A stretch of 64,000 nucleotides of DNA from positions 11,026,501 to 11,090,500 of the forward strand of contig NC_079328.1 of the NCBI RefSeq assembly GCF_029931775.1, given 5' to 3'. Source of the stretch: Euleptes europaea. Its lineage: Eukaryota > Chordata > Lepidosauria > Squamata > Sphaerodactylidae. The notes below the pieces were generated by a model, which made no database searches, was not told the DNA's origin, and saw only the letters and a program-made list of their open reading frames with translations. Below are positions 44,301 to 53,160 of the stretch, piece by piece (position 1 is the stretch's first letter; every line of letters starts with the position of its first letter). A program made the translations under genes and the position numbers.

Positions 44301-47300
44301 GTTTGTCCCGTCAACCCAAGTTTAGATGGCAGTCCCCAGCAGGAGATTCCAATCTGTAATGGCTTTTCTTTGTGTTGTAGATTATGGCTGAGCGGGCAGT
44401 ATCAAGTAACAGCCTCACTCGATCTGTCACCCTAGAACCTGTGACACCAGATGACTTACCTCTGCAAGGTGTGTGTTAAGTGCCTCTGATTTATGGCGAC
44501 CCTATTAATTAATGCCTTCCAAAATGTCCTTGCTCAGGTCTTGCAGACTGAGGGTTGTGGCTTCCTTTATAGAGCCAATCCATCTCTTGTTGGGTCTTCC
44601 TCTTTTCCTGCTGCCTTCAACTTTTCTTAGCATAATTGTCTTTTCCAGTGACTCTTGTCTTCTCATAATGTGACCAAAATACGATATCCTCAATTTAGTC
44701 TGCAAGGTACCAGATTCTTAAATTTCATAAATCCCTCTCCATTTCCCCCACTACAGCAGAATTGGGGGGATTATTCTTGGGCCATAGTCCAAAGAACTGC
44801 ACTGCTTGTCCTAACCTGAAAGAAACTGTATAATGTGAAAAATCAGATAGCCTAACACTGCATTTATTAACATTTTGCCTTGGAAACGTTGTTAAATGTG
44901 AAGTACTTTCTCTTGATCCTGGCAGTTGACATCCTGGATGCCGTGAGAGAGTCTGTCCAGAAATACAAAGCTCTGTATATCGGCAGCTTATCAGTGTCCA
45001 GAGCTATGGGTAGGTAATTCTCACTGAATCTTGTTCATGTGTGATCGGTTACTCCGTGCTCCCACAAACGAGGTTGCTTAAGAGTGTGGCTCATTTCAGT
45101 ATTGAGAGGGGTTGGTGCTCAGCAGGCATAGAAAGGAGAGTTTCTGAAGGTGTCCACTGTGGGACTCCTGCATGGTTCCTTTCTTCTCAGTGCCTCACTC
45201 AGCCTTCCTGGGGACTGTGCTCAACCTGCTCTTTTGAGCTAGAGCCATGTGGGAGATAGAAAAAGCTATTAGGAAACCTAATCCCCCCATATTTTTTCTG
45301 ACCTTTGCTTCCACTAAGGAAGGGGGTCCTCCCATCCACGTACTAACAAGATCTTACTTAGATTTAGCAAGGTTTTCTGTATCATGTCCTATCCAACTGT
45401 ACGAGAACCATCTTATAGTGGACCATAAGGATGCCTGCCTTTACATTCTAGACCAGGGGTGGGGAACCTTTTTCCTGCCAAGGGCCATTTGCACATTTAT
45501 GACATCATTCAGGGGCCATACCAGGTATAGATCTCCCGGTGGTGGTGGGGAAGAGGCTAGGGTTGCCATGTCTCCAGCCACCACCTGGAGGTTGGCAACC
45601 CCAGGGGAGGCCACACAGAGAAGGCCTGCAGGGTGCCCCCACTCCCCCCTCCCAGGCGGAAGGGCAGCCAGCAGTGGGCCCGAGCAAACCAGGTGCCAGG
45701 GGGGTGCAGCCCACAGTCGATCGGCAAGGGAGGAAGGAAAACAGAGAAAGAGGAAAAGGGAGGGAGGGAGAAAGGGAGAAAGAAATGGAGAGAGAGGGAG
45801 AAAGAAAGAAAAGGACGAAGGGAGACAAAAGGACGGAGGGAGACAAAGAAAAGGACGGAGGGAGAAAAAGAGGGAGAGAGGGAGAGAAAGGAGAAAGAGT
45901 GACAGAAAAAGAGGAAGAAAAGAGAGAAAAGCCTTCCCCCCACACACCCCCGCTGGCCCCATGCGACCGGGCCCCAGCCTCCCCTGCCCACACACACACA
46001 CACACACACGGTGGTGCACAGAACCCCGCGCGACCAGGCCCCAGTCTCCATGCCCACAAAAGGGCCCCCCTGAAGCCCGATCGGCTCCTGCATGCATGCT
46101 CTGCCGCCGGGAGCCGCCAGCCTCTTTCCCCCTCCCTCTCGCTGCTCAACAGCCGGCAGTCGGTGAGAGGAGGTCCAAAGGGCACCACAGCGCCGCTGTA
46201 AGCCAGGAACACCCTCTGGGAGGGCCTCTGCAGCAGGGCCCCGGAGTTCCCGAGGGCCACAAAAAATGTCCTCAGGGGCCGCATACGGCCCCCGGGCCTG
46301 AGGTTCCCCAACCCTGTTCTAGACAGTCACTTTACACTGGAAGTTCTGCTGTGTCTGTTGGACCCTGACCAGGGTAATGCCAATTGCCACTTTGGGGTCA
46401 GGAAGGAATTTTCCTCCAGGACAGATTGGGCATGGATCCTGGAGGTTTTTTTGCCTTCCTCTGGGCATAGAGCAAGGGTCACTGGGGGAGTGTGTGTGTG
46501 TGGAGGTAGTTGTGAATTTTCTGCATTGTGCAGGTGATTGGACAAGATGATCCTTGAGGTCCCTTCCTGCTCTATATTTCTATGTTTTGCTGACAGCACC
46601 ATCAGCATCAAACTGTGCTTTGGGGACTATCCACAGTGCTCAGCAGCTACACAACAATGCTGGTAATCATTTTTCATGTGAGTGAGGAAGGACTCTTCCT
46701 CTTCCCCCACCTCAATGGTCAGGATACTGCTGAGGCAGCACAATAAGACATGAGGACTAGTGCCCTGAAGATCTTCAGTGCTGTCATGTCCTTATAAAAA
46801 CGGATTCAGAGTCAACAGGATCTCTGTGCTGGCTCTTCAGCATCTGGGAGTGATAATTAATTCCAACAGGAATAAATGAAAGCCGACAGTCCCTGTAGTT
46901 GGATCCTCTTCTGGAATCCAGATCTTGGGCCCTGGTGAAAATCTCTGGCTGAAGAGTTGTGGCTCACACAATTTTTTTTAAAAAAATCCTCTCCTCAGGG
47001 ATGGATGTGCTAAATAATGCCATTGAAGACTTGATGGCCAGCCGTAGCTGTGAGCAGTGGATTCCGTCTGTTGTCAGTGTTTCAGATTCAGTAATGCAAG
47101 CAGAACAGACTGAGGTAAGGTTCCTTGTAATGATGGTCATGCCAGCCATTCCCCCTCGGCCCAAATGATGGAGTACATCTGTCTGGTCCAGCATACTGTA
47201 CATGCCATGTCTTAGCTATTCTGCCTGACCTTCATTTTAGATCTAAAGGTGGGCAGTAAACCAATGACTTTAGCCAGTTACCCTTGCTGTAACTCATTTC

Positions 47301-50300
47301 TGAACTCTGCGTATGCTCAAAAGTCAGATATGGCTGTTCAATTTGTCAGGCACTAAAGGCTATTGAATTTGACCACACCCCCTTTGTCATGCTCTGCAAA
47401 TATTGGATCTAAACATGCTGCCGTGACACATGAGGATTAGGGTCGCTTCCTTTTAACGTGGTAAATGACAGATAGTCATGTTGTAAATGGAGCATGAACA
47501 GGAGAGGTAGATGATTCTGGTAGGATACATGCAAAGTAAAGCACTTTTAAGTCTTGATATCAGTGGGAAAGTGTGAAGCACATGCAGAGTTTTGGCTGGA
47601 TTGCACACCATTGGGTAGCACTTCTGAGCCCAATTTATTTCAGTGGGAAAGTTAATCACTTGCATCACTAAGTAAAACTGCTTCACTTTGGCTGGGTCAT
47701 GTCCACCGGTACTTAATTTCTTAAATTCAGATTTGGAAACAAGCCATCTCACCAACACTAATGGCTGTTCAAGCCTCTTCTTAGCTACTCAATGAATACA
47801 ATTTTCAGATTGGGGTGGCAGACACAACAAATGCTTTTGAAATGGAACTGAATGAAATTTTATTTAGCACATAATTCTCCAGTCACAGAAAATGCAGATA
47901 AATTAAGTCGAGAAGGATAAAGCTCTCGCAGTATGAATCATTCATAAAAATGATGCAAGGTGTCAACATTACCTAATCTCGAAAGTAACTACTTTGAAGC
48001 AAGACACGCAATTTATACAATAGTTATGTTGCCAGTTATTAATTTTAGCAGTCGCAAGGGTGGCTGAACTGGGGGAAGGGAGATCTGTTTTGTCTCCATT
48101 TGGAAATTATGATTGCACCGACTGGAGATTTCCCTAGTTTACTGCATTCTCTAGGTGAGCTTTGCACATCACTACATATTTTAAAATGGAAAAGTGGGAC
48201 ATAGTTTTAAAAATAAATAATACCCATCTGCCTACCCAGAAAGCAAAAGGTGAAGAGGGAATCTTGGTCAAAGTTATTCCAGGCCTTGCCTTGAATTTTC
48301 AGCTTCCATTTAAAAACATTTCTAGCCCTTTTATTTACATAGTTGGATAGAAAAGAGATCAGGCAACTGCTCAGTAATGTAACCTGGGAGGGGGGGGGAA
48401 TGAAGGAAAGCACCTATTACTAAAGGAAGTAAAATAGGAGAGGATTTCAAGAAGAGCCAGAATAATCCATTCTTGGATTAAACCCCTTTCTTAGGGGTAC
48501 TGAATCAGTCTATGGGCGAAAACGCATGGTCGCTTTATCCTCCTTTAATCCCTGTTTCAGCCAGGATTGAACACATGCGTTTCGCCTAATGTGCATTTGA
48601 TCCAGGCTAAAACAGGGATTAATGGAGGATAAAGCGACCATGCGTTTTCGCCCTATGAAACAACAAAACATAACATTATTTGGTAACAGAATTAATAAAT
48701 GTAGGAAGGGATCCCTTAGGGAATCCCTAATGAAGGGATTTTAACCTGAAACATGTTGGGTGGGCCGCATCATTGAAGAAATTGTTTCCTAGCAGCTCCT
48801 TCATTGTTTTCACTTTTCTCCTTCATTGTTTCACTAAAAAGGAAACATTTTCTGCTTCCAAGCGACTTTTGATACCCTTCCACCATAAAACTTTAGGCTA
48901 CAGAATTCAAAATACCTTCAGGAGTATAATGAGAGGTCTACCCATAATAATTCTTATTCAAGTATTGAGAAACACTATGGCCACAATCTAATAAAAGGCA
49001 TTTCAACCCTTTTCATTCTTTTTCAGCTTTTGGTCTATCATATTTGTATAACTTCCATTGTGATCAGTGATAAGCCTAAAGCTTCTGAGGAGAAGTAAAT
49101 CCTCCTTTGCTGGTTTTGGTATCTCCACATTTAAGTTTTGGTTTGTGTCAGTTCATATATCTTGTATCACCTTGACTGTTTAATTTTGACAGTGTAAGAT
49201 TTGGTCTCAAGTCAGACTGGTCAAGGGATATCGGAATGGTTAAGGTTTCCACATGATACTGAAATTCAGTTTGAGATTTTATGTTACCAAGACTGTTTAC
49301 TTAAAAAGAGAGCTGAAGGGAACTGTGACAAGATGCTCTGGGTGCCTTCATCTTTTTTGACTGATTTTTTGTGTGTGTTCTTTGAGGCTGAGGATGAAGA
49401 TGATGCCTGCCTTTGGGAATGCCAGGTTCGCTTTGTGACTTTTATTGGGATTGGGAAAGACGCCCACACGTTTGCACTCATCACTGACATGGGACGTCAG
49501 CGTTTCCAGTGCACGGCCTTTTGGTGCGAGCCAGATGCAGGAATGATCTCGGAAGCAGTTCAGGCTGCATGCATGGTAAATGCCACAAACATCACCAAGT
49601 CGATTCTGAACAGGATTTCACGAAAGGCTTCATATCCTACACCTCCAGGTTGTCTGACATAGATGTTCTCTTGGGAGGTCTTGGAGTCCGATCTTGAAGC
49701 TGTGATGCTGGATCAGGACCAGGACCCATAGATTACAGCTCAAATCCCTCCACAGTTTCCAAGGGCTTGAAAGCTGGTACCTTGGATCAGCAAAGATTCT
49801 CACTAGTCTGTTGTAAGCACTGATGGTGCCTCTTTCCCCACATTTGGCAGAATAGCCTGCCTCAACCTTGACAAGCTTACCTCACAGACAAAAAGGCAGG
49901 TTTACGACAGCAAAGAAATAGCAAGATAAAAACGTTAGGCATTTTCATGCTCCGGCTAGCGTCATGCTCCGTATATTAGGAGTGTGCACAAATGTTGTAT
50001 TTATTCACTCTAATTGTTGGTTAATTTTAAAAAATCATTTTCTTTATAAGTGTTTGTTACTCTGTTCATTGTTTATTTCTGTTGCTTTAAATAGAAACAC
50101 ATTTTCTGGTTGTAATTTTCCGGGATTATATCCCTCTCATGGGATCCTACCTACCACATTTCAGAAAGATAGGATAAAGGATTCCCCTCTCACAGGCAAT
50201 TTAAAAGTAGAACATATTTCCAGCTCTACCCCCATACACATCAACTGATATGAAATTCTCTGACGTTTTGCCCCTCACTCAAATCCTCCCTGCCAAATTT

Positions 50301-51379
50301 CAGCAGATAGGAAAAGCATTTTTTGCAATTAAAATTCTCACTTGCAACCACGGAAACTGCCTTATATCCTGAGTCAGAACTTAACAGTGCCTTTCTAAGG
50401 AGAGTTACACCCTTACTTAGAAGGGTGTAACTCTCCTTAGAATGGCACTGTGGGGCTGTCAAGATCACTGTTGTCTACTCTGCCCGGCAGGATCTCAGGT
50501 CGAAGTCTTGCACATTGCCTGCTACCTGATCATTTTAATCGAAGATGGCAAGGATTGAATGCTGCATGCAAATCAGATAGTCTTACTACTGAAAAGCGAC
50601 ATCCCTTCCTTGATAGGCAGAAAGGGAGAGCAGCCATTTGGAATCAGAAGGTGAAAGAAGCACAGCAGAACGGATACACAGACTTGCATTTGGTAACTTG
50701 GAAAAGCAGGCAGCGTTACACAGCCCAAGAAGCAGGCAACCTTACAAAGCAGGCAGAACAAGTACTTACACAGGAAAAGGAAAATGGTAGTGCTGCTGCC
50801 TCTCATGCAATAGAATCCAAACGGCCCAATGCAGGTCACTGAGACAGTGCAGTCACTGGCAGAAATGCTGGGCACTAAAACCTCTGAGCATAGTTCTTTT
50901 CCGTTGTGCAATCATTATACCTCTGCTGGTTAGACGAGGCCTGTACTGATTATATAATCTGCTGACTCACTCTCTTTCTCCCCCCGGGTCAAATAGTCAG
51001 GTACCAGGATACTGAACATTAATACATTTCTGTGATAGTGATATTAACAATCTTAAAGAATGGAGCATGTTCAGGTTTTTTAAATGTCCAAATGTACAGT
51101 TCTATTGCAAATTCACCATGAACAACTGATTTGTGTCTTTGGAAGGTCCAGTATCAGAAATGCTTAGTAGCCTCCACGTCGCGGATGAGACCAAAAAGTG
51201 GTTCCCGCTCCATCCTGAAGATGAAAAGGACAGTGTCAGTGGACTCGCCAGGGTGTCCGTTTCCTGCCCTGGGGCACTCCCTGCAGAAAAACAGCAATAC
51301 AGCCGCTACTCGCAAGAGAGGGGTCTTCTCTTTCTTTGAAGCATTCCGCCAGAAGCATTTCATGCTGCACACCCCTTAA
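23025..51379 (+). CDS. APBB3: APBB3 (Fe65L2), amyloid precursor protein-binding adaptor, 12 coding exons
   Basis: The coding exons are 23025-23073, 36953-37131, 39978-40054, 41149-41209, 42311-42457, 42843-42970, 43345-43459, 44381-44468, 44926-45009, 46999-47114, 49387-49575 and 51146-51379. They total 1467 nt, giving 488 residues plus stop; the human protein is about 486. All junctions are AG/GT and phases agree throughout. The protein opens [16 protein letters not shown]. It has a WW domain at residues 31-60, a first PTB domain about 118-275, a second PTB about 280-420, and a basic tail ending [20 protein letters not shown]. The family binds cytoplasmic tails of APP-like proteins through the second PTB and other partners through WW. 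Intron 1 is about 13.9 kb and repeat-rich. The region between WW and PTB1 (residues 77-118) is the most diverged from mammals. Confidence 0.97.
23301..24765 (+). other. APBB3 intron 1, proximal part
   Basis: GC-rich to mixed sequence with homopolymer runs of G (24446-24456) and C (24641-24650). Chance frames only; no exon or recognised repeat. Confidence 0.5.
24766..24962 (+). repeat. tRNA-derived SINE (ggctgtggctcagtggtagagc family)
   Basis: It contains ggccgttgctcagtggtaga, aggtcccaggttcaatcccc and the tail gattcagtattaggcagctt, catgtgtt. Confidence 0.9.
24963..26252 (+). other. APBB3 intron 1, unclassified
   Basis: No exon is seen. A possible MITE terminus (ccaggggcggtcttag) is at about 25949. 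Confidence 0.4.
26253..26415 (+). repeat. tRNA-derived SINE, 3'-truncated
   Basis: It contains ccagtgtggtgtagtggtta, gggtttgattcccc and gctagctgggtgac. It stops where CR1 sequence begins. Confidence 0.8.
26416..27085 (+). mobile_element. CR1 LINE, 3' part of ORF2
   Basis: The plus strand encodes [57 protein letters not shown] and [19 protein letters not shown]. These are hallmark CR1 reverse-transcriptase C-terminal motifs. It is truncated at both ends and cut at 27085 by a fold-back repeat. Confidence 0.92.
27086..27240. mobile_element. Fold-back repeat (cgaaggctttcacggtcaga family), copy 2, one arm
   Basis: It contains tgtcgaaggctttcacggtc, gttatccgggctgtgtaacc, cctgacgtttcgccagcaac and ggcatcttcagagtagtaac. 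Only one arm is present. Confidence 0.8.
27250..29160 (+). mobile_element. Ty3/gypsy LTR retrotransposon fossil, rearranged and broken
   Basis: Remnants of integrase (about 27480-28240, with the recognisable [12 protein letters not shown] block) are followed by chromodomain-type C-terminal sequence. An LTR-like segment comes next (about 28489-28800, starting tgtcag and holding an aataaa), and then an RNase H C-terminal remnant (about 28801-29000, with [15 protein letters not shown]). About 90 bp at 27261-27350 is an inverted copy of LTR sequence at about 28600-28690. The part order is not that of an intact element, and it carries several breaks. It lies in APBB3 intron 1. Confidence 0.88.
29478..30900 (-). 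mobile_element. L1-like LINE 5' fragment (5' UTR and ORF1-like frame)
   Basis: The minus-strand frame 29478-30038 (186 codons) starts [20 protein letters not shown]. It has a coiled-coil-prone N-terminus, a charged [10 protein letters not shown] middle, and a C-terminus lacking conserved RNA-binding motifs that I can name. A GC-rich stretch upstream (30240-30900) could be its 5' UTR. An ORF1 role is inferred from layout; a degraded host exon is less likely. Confidence 0.45.
30945..31018 (+). mobile_element. CR1 3' terminus
   Basis: The sequence gggttggacttgatgaccca then tccaactctatgattctatg is the standard CR1 3' UTR end, with its short tandem terminus. Confidence 0.8.
31019..31085 (+). repeat. 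SINE tail fragment
   Basis: The tail ttaagtggtagagaaagtca, gcatataaaaacca is present without its head. It belongs to the family at 62905. Confidence 0.7.
31086..34609 (+). other. APBB3 intron 1, unique sequence
   Basis: About 3.5 kb with no recognised exon. It contains a T22-type run near 31352-31373, C and G homopolymers (32228, 33417) and scattered chance frames. Confidence 0.5.
34610..34893 (-). repeat. tRNA-derived SINE, antisense
   Basis: The plus strand shows the reverse complement: ctctaccacttaaggaagaa, ggcttcatgtgtaggagtgg and ccaggttctccagattagag, then tttaccactacaccctgct. Confidence 0.85.
34894..35863 (+). other. APBB3 intron 1, unclassified
   Basis: No exon, RNA gene or defined repeat recognised. 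Confidence 0.45.
35864..36078 (+). repeat. tRNA-derived SINE
   Basis: It contains gggcccacggctcagtggtg, tccctggttcaatccctggc, gagaccctggcgagccactg and the tail cagtataatgcagcttcatg. Confidence 0.9.
36079..36952 (+). other. End of APBB3 intron 1
   Basis: Nothing beyond the polypyrimidine tract and AG acceptor (tctgttctccttag) before exon 2. Confidence 0.5.
36953..37131 (+). CDS. APBB3: APBB3 exon 2: WW domain
   Basis: Enters in phase 1 and leaves in phase 0. It encodes [19 protein letters not shown] then [20 protein letters not shown]. The two signature tryptophans are residues 35 and 56, with the YYW strand (45-47) and the closing proline 59 all intact. Confidence 0.97.
37262..37405 (+). 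repeat. Reptile interspersed repeat fragment (catgctggatcagactaagg)
   Basis: The block catgctggatcagactaagg, cccatcaagtccagcagtct, ccacacagtggccaaccagg is a familiar sauropsid dispersed repeat, probably CR1-related. No boundaries are clear. Confidence 0.5.
37406..38200 (+). other. APBB3 intron 2, unclassified
   Basis: No exon. A short local repeat (cagtacagatgaact twice) is at 38180-38215, next to the Penelope-like remnant. Confidence 0.45.
38204..38800 (+). mobile_element. Penelope-like element 3' end: GIY-YIG endonuclease remnant plus tail
   Basis: Plus-strand text contains [18 protein letters not shown], the GIY-YIG motif in its Penelope-like form with paired cysteines, and later [20 protein letters not shown]. 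The coding remnant ends near 38540. A non-coding tail follows with the stem-loop ctgaagaagtgaactgtggc, tcacgaaagctcatacc and ttaaggtgctactggactct. It is broken. Confidence 0.85.
38852..39720 (-). mobile_element. LINE ORF2 C-terminal fragment with (CAGT)n 3' tail
   Basis: The minus-strand frame 39015-39506 contains [40 protein letters not shown], the cysteine/histidine knuckle that follows the reverse transcriptase in R4/Vingi-like LINEs. The 3' end (left side) terminates in a (CAGT)n microsatellite at 38852-38872, acting as the tail. 5'-truncated. Confidence 0.75.
39978..40054 (+). CDS. APBB3: APBB3 exon 3: WW-PTB linker
   Basis: 77 nt, phase 0 in and 2 out. It reads [15 protein letters not shown], low conservation. 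It was placed by its acceptor, donor and phase agreement with exon 4, which starts by completing an AGA codon. Confidence 0.75.
40275..41032 (-). mobile_element. LINE 3' fragment in APBB3 intron 3, flanked by a 13-bp duplication
   Basis: The direct repeats GGTAATTGGATTC at 40262-40274 and 41033-41045 are identical. The minus-strand text contains [20 protein letters not shown], related to the LINE at 39015. Two nearly identical 40-bp segments (cctatatatggcttacccaa) lie at about 40432 and 40491. Confidence 0.85.
41149..41209 (+). CDS. APBB3: APBB3 exon 4: linker ending at the PTB1 border
   Basis: 61 nt encoding [20 protein letters not shown]. It aligns with the mammalian linker ending in EPGAK just before CFAVRSLGW. 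Confidence 0.85.
41345..41695. mobile_element. hAT-type MITE, diverged, in APBB3 intron 4
   Basis: It contains taggggtccccaatattttg, ccacaaaaaggctgc and ccacaaaaccgctgcc, and ends acatgttggagatccttg. It is related to 3974-4291. Confidence 0.6.
41936..42162 (-). repeat. tRNA-derived SINE, antisense, internally shortened
   Basis: The reverse complement shows the tail agagtttttatatgccgact at left and cttaaccactacaccatgct at right. It ends 149 bp before APBB3 exon 5. Confidence 0.85.
42311..43459 (+). CDS. APBB3: APBB3 exons 5-7: first PTB domain
   Basis: Exons 42311-42457, 42843-42970 and 43345-43459 encode [63 protein letters not shown] and [20 protein letters not shown]. The conserved PTB strands and the RVWGVG/DFAFVA core are complete. 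Confidence 0.96.
43612..44100 (-). mobile_element. LINE 3' fragment in APBB3 intron 7
   Basis: The minus strand encodes [27 protein letters not shown] and [20 protein letters not shown]. This is the best-preserved copy of the family also at 17414 and 21780. Confidence 0.75.
44381..44468 (+). CDS. APBB3: APBB3 exon 8: inter-PTB linker with a transposon-disturbed donor
   Basis: 88 nt encoding [29 protein letters not shown], phase 0 in and 1 out. The donor reads CTGCAAG|GTGTGTGTT. From the third GT dinucleotide onward this is the reverse complement of a BovB 3' tail. An intact second copy of the boundary (CTGCAAG|GTACCAG) lies 238 bp downstream. Confidence 0.93.
44471..44698 (-). mobile_element. 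BovB/RTE LINE 3' tail inserted at the APBB3 exon 8 splice donor
   Basis: The minus strand encodes [38 protein letters not shown], the end of BovB ORF2. Its 3' end, reverse-complemented, opens gtgtgttaagtgcctctgat, ttatggcgaccc. Identical 10-bp repeats TCTGCAAGGT flank it at 44461-44470 and 44699-44708. Confidence 0.92.
44926..49575 (+). CDS. APBB3: APBB3 exons 9-11: second PTB domain (APP-tail binding)
   Basis: Exons 44926-45009, 46999-47114 and 49387-49575 encode [73 protein letters not shown] and SEAVQAACM. This is the strand order and C-terminal helix of the PTB2 fold. An acidic EDEDDA segment precedes the core, as in mammals (TEEEPLW). Confidence 0.96.
45454..46316. mobile_element. hAT element, 863 bp, in APBB3 intron 9
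   Basis: The termini are CAGGGGTGGGGAACC and GGTTCCCCAACCCTG. The 8-bp duplication TTCTAGAC (45446-45453 and 46317-46324) is perfect. The interior has a GA-rich tract (45730-45935) and a CA microsatellite (about 45989-46009). Frames of up to 373 codons here are low-complexity artefacts with no transposase motif. Confidence 0.95.
46360..46590 (+). mobile_element. CR1 3' UTR fragment
   Basis: It contains ggtcaggaaggaattttcct, ttgccttcctctgggcatag and gatccttgaggtcccttcct. A parallel copy is at 53630-53872. Confidence 0.85.
47115..48509 (+). other. APBB3 intron 10, unique part
   Basis: AT-rich intron with no recognised exon or repeat boundary. Confidence 0.5.
48515..48652. mobile_element. Palindromic MITE (ggcgaaaacgc termini), 138 bp
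   Basis: The termini are GGCGAAAACGCATGGTCGCT and AGCGACCATGCGTTTTCGCC. The 5-bp duplications CTATG (48510-48514 and 48653-48657) match. The arms carry ccctgtttcagccaggatt, homologous to the unit in 22631-22930. It lies in APBB3 intron 10. Confidence 0.9.
48660..49386 (+). other. End of APBB3 intron 10
   Basis: No repeat recognised. It leads into a T-rich tract and acceptor (ttctttgag) before exon 11. Confidence 0.5.
50384..50446. repeat. Near-perfect 63-bp hairpin in APBB3 intron 11
   Basis: The arms agtgcctttctaaggagagt, tacaccctt and aagggtgtaactctcctta, gaatggcact are inverted copies with a 6-nt spacer. It is probably two head-to-head fragments of a dispersed repeat. Confidence 0.85.
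51146..51379 (+). CDS. APBB3: APBB3 exon 12: C-terminus
   Basis: It encodes [10 protein letters not shown], a basic stretch ([12 protein letters not shown]) and [20 protein letters not shown], ending in TP and stop TAA. Both the start and the RKRGVFSF motif match mammals. Confidence 0.97.
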   Translation, partial: VQYQKCLVASTSRMRPKSGSRSILKMKRTVSVDSPGCPFPALGHSLQKNSNTAATRKRGVFSFFEAFRQKHFMLHTP

Positions 51380-53160
51380 GAAGAAAGATGCGGTGTGGAG
51401 GAGACAGCAGGCCCCAGATGGCAAATAGCAGTAGCCTCCTTGCTGACGCCCAGGCTCCAAATGTAAATAGCATAATTCTGTCTATTGGTTCTTTCACTGA
51501 AGCTAAAAGACCCCGCTGATACAAGCAGCAAGGCTATCCCCGCTGAGAAAGGGTCCTGGTTAATTCAGGACTTGCGATGCCTAGTTTTATAGTCCTTTGC
51601 TATGTAGAGGCTGTCAGGAGGTGGCAAGGTTGCTTTGGGGGAGTAGTAACAATGCAGCATGTGAAGGTGTGAGAATGTTCCTTCTTGGCCAATGGAGTAG
51701 ACAGTATCCAGTGCATCACACAGGCTTTATAACTTGCTTCTGCTGCCCAAGGGGTTCTGCGGGGGAGGACACGGCAGGCACGGCAGCTTCTTGATTTTAT
51801 GCAGTAAGAGCTGTGGGCCTCTCCCCTCCCTCCCTCCCCAGTTGTAGCATGAATGCTTGGTATATGAAACATGAATGCAGCCCCCAGTAGAAGGAAGCAG
51901 CTTTTGTAACTCCAAGCAGTTTGTGGAGCAGACATCGAAGGGAGTTTGAGGCAGCAAATATATGTTTGTAGGCCTCTGGATTTGTCAGACATAAAGGCTG
52001 GGCAGCGTTTCCTCTGACAAATGACAATTTACTGTCTGTTAATCCATGCACTGAGTCAGACACTGCCCCATGCATTTCACATCACTGGTCCCTCACAGCA
52101 TAGCTGAGAATGGTACAGGCCTGCAATCATGCTTCTCTGGCAAAAAAAAAAACCCTTGTCAATCATTTTGCTCCAGAATATGGGTCATTAACAAACAGTG
52201 CTGCCCACCTCCCTCCTACCAAGACAGAGTAGCCATGACAGAGCCTAGAACAAGGCAGGCTATGGCCTATTCGGACCAATTTGCTGTGCACGCAGGGCTG
52301 GTTCTCTGCCCAAACAACCGAGGCAAGCCCCTGAGGTGCTGAGAGTGTTGCTGGGGCTGGCGGTGTGGGAGAAGGCGATGGGCATGGCTTATGGACATGG
52401 CTTTATGGGCATGGCCCATGCAGCTGCCATCCAGGTCAGAGGAGAGCCCGAGCTGCTGCCAGCGCTACTGGAGCTCAGCTTCTTTCTAGCATGCCTGGCT
52501 AAGTACAGCTTTTAACCCTTCCGGCCTTCCCTTTGCTTGATGGCACATCAACCTCTTCACAGATAGACAAGTGCATTTTTTTGGTGCTCAGACTGAAAAG
52601 GTTGCCAGCCCCTGGCCTAGAGTTACCAAATGGTGCACTCAGACAGTGGTAAAAGCTTACTAGCAAAACATCAGTAAGGAGCCAGTGTATGAGTGCAATG
52701 CAAGCACTCATGACTGTCCTTATAACACCAGCACGCTAGCCTGGTGCTTGGATGGGGAACAAACCATTCAGTTGGGTCACTACTGTACGGCCCGATTGCC
52801 AGTGAGCAACTCCAACTAACAAGAGTGGCATATACTTCAGCGTAGTGAACAGGGAAAATGCAGAGCTTCCAACAGATATTTATTAAAACACGTACAAATA
52901 CTGAGAGCCTGTTTTACCAATTTCTGAGAAACGCTACTCCTTGGCACCATTTTATCAGTGTCTAAAAGCTGGTGGCTAAGGCTGGTGGAAGGAGGGTGTA
53001 TGTTTCCAAACATGTTTCCTTCTTTTCCATTCTGGGCCTGGATGTTACTCATCTCCTTTGGTTTATAATGTAATCCCTGGTTACAATAGACTCAAGTCTA
53101 CCTCAGTGATACTTTATATTTGATCATTTGTCCAAATAAACTACTACCGTGGAAGAAGGT
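51380..53160 (+). terminator. APBB3: APBB3 3' UTR with polyadenylation signal AATAAA at 53135-53140
   Basis: About 1.75 kb of unique sequence follows the stop and ends at ccaaataaactactaccg. SINE and CR1 sequence resumes after about 53260, which supports a UTR end near 53155. Confidence 0.6.

Noticed and set aside
45247-46368. 373-codon plus-strand frame
   Set aside because: Mostly the GA/CA-rich interior of a hAT element flanked by a perfect target duplication; no protein motifs.
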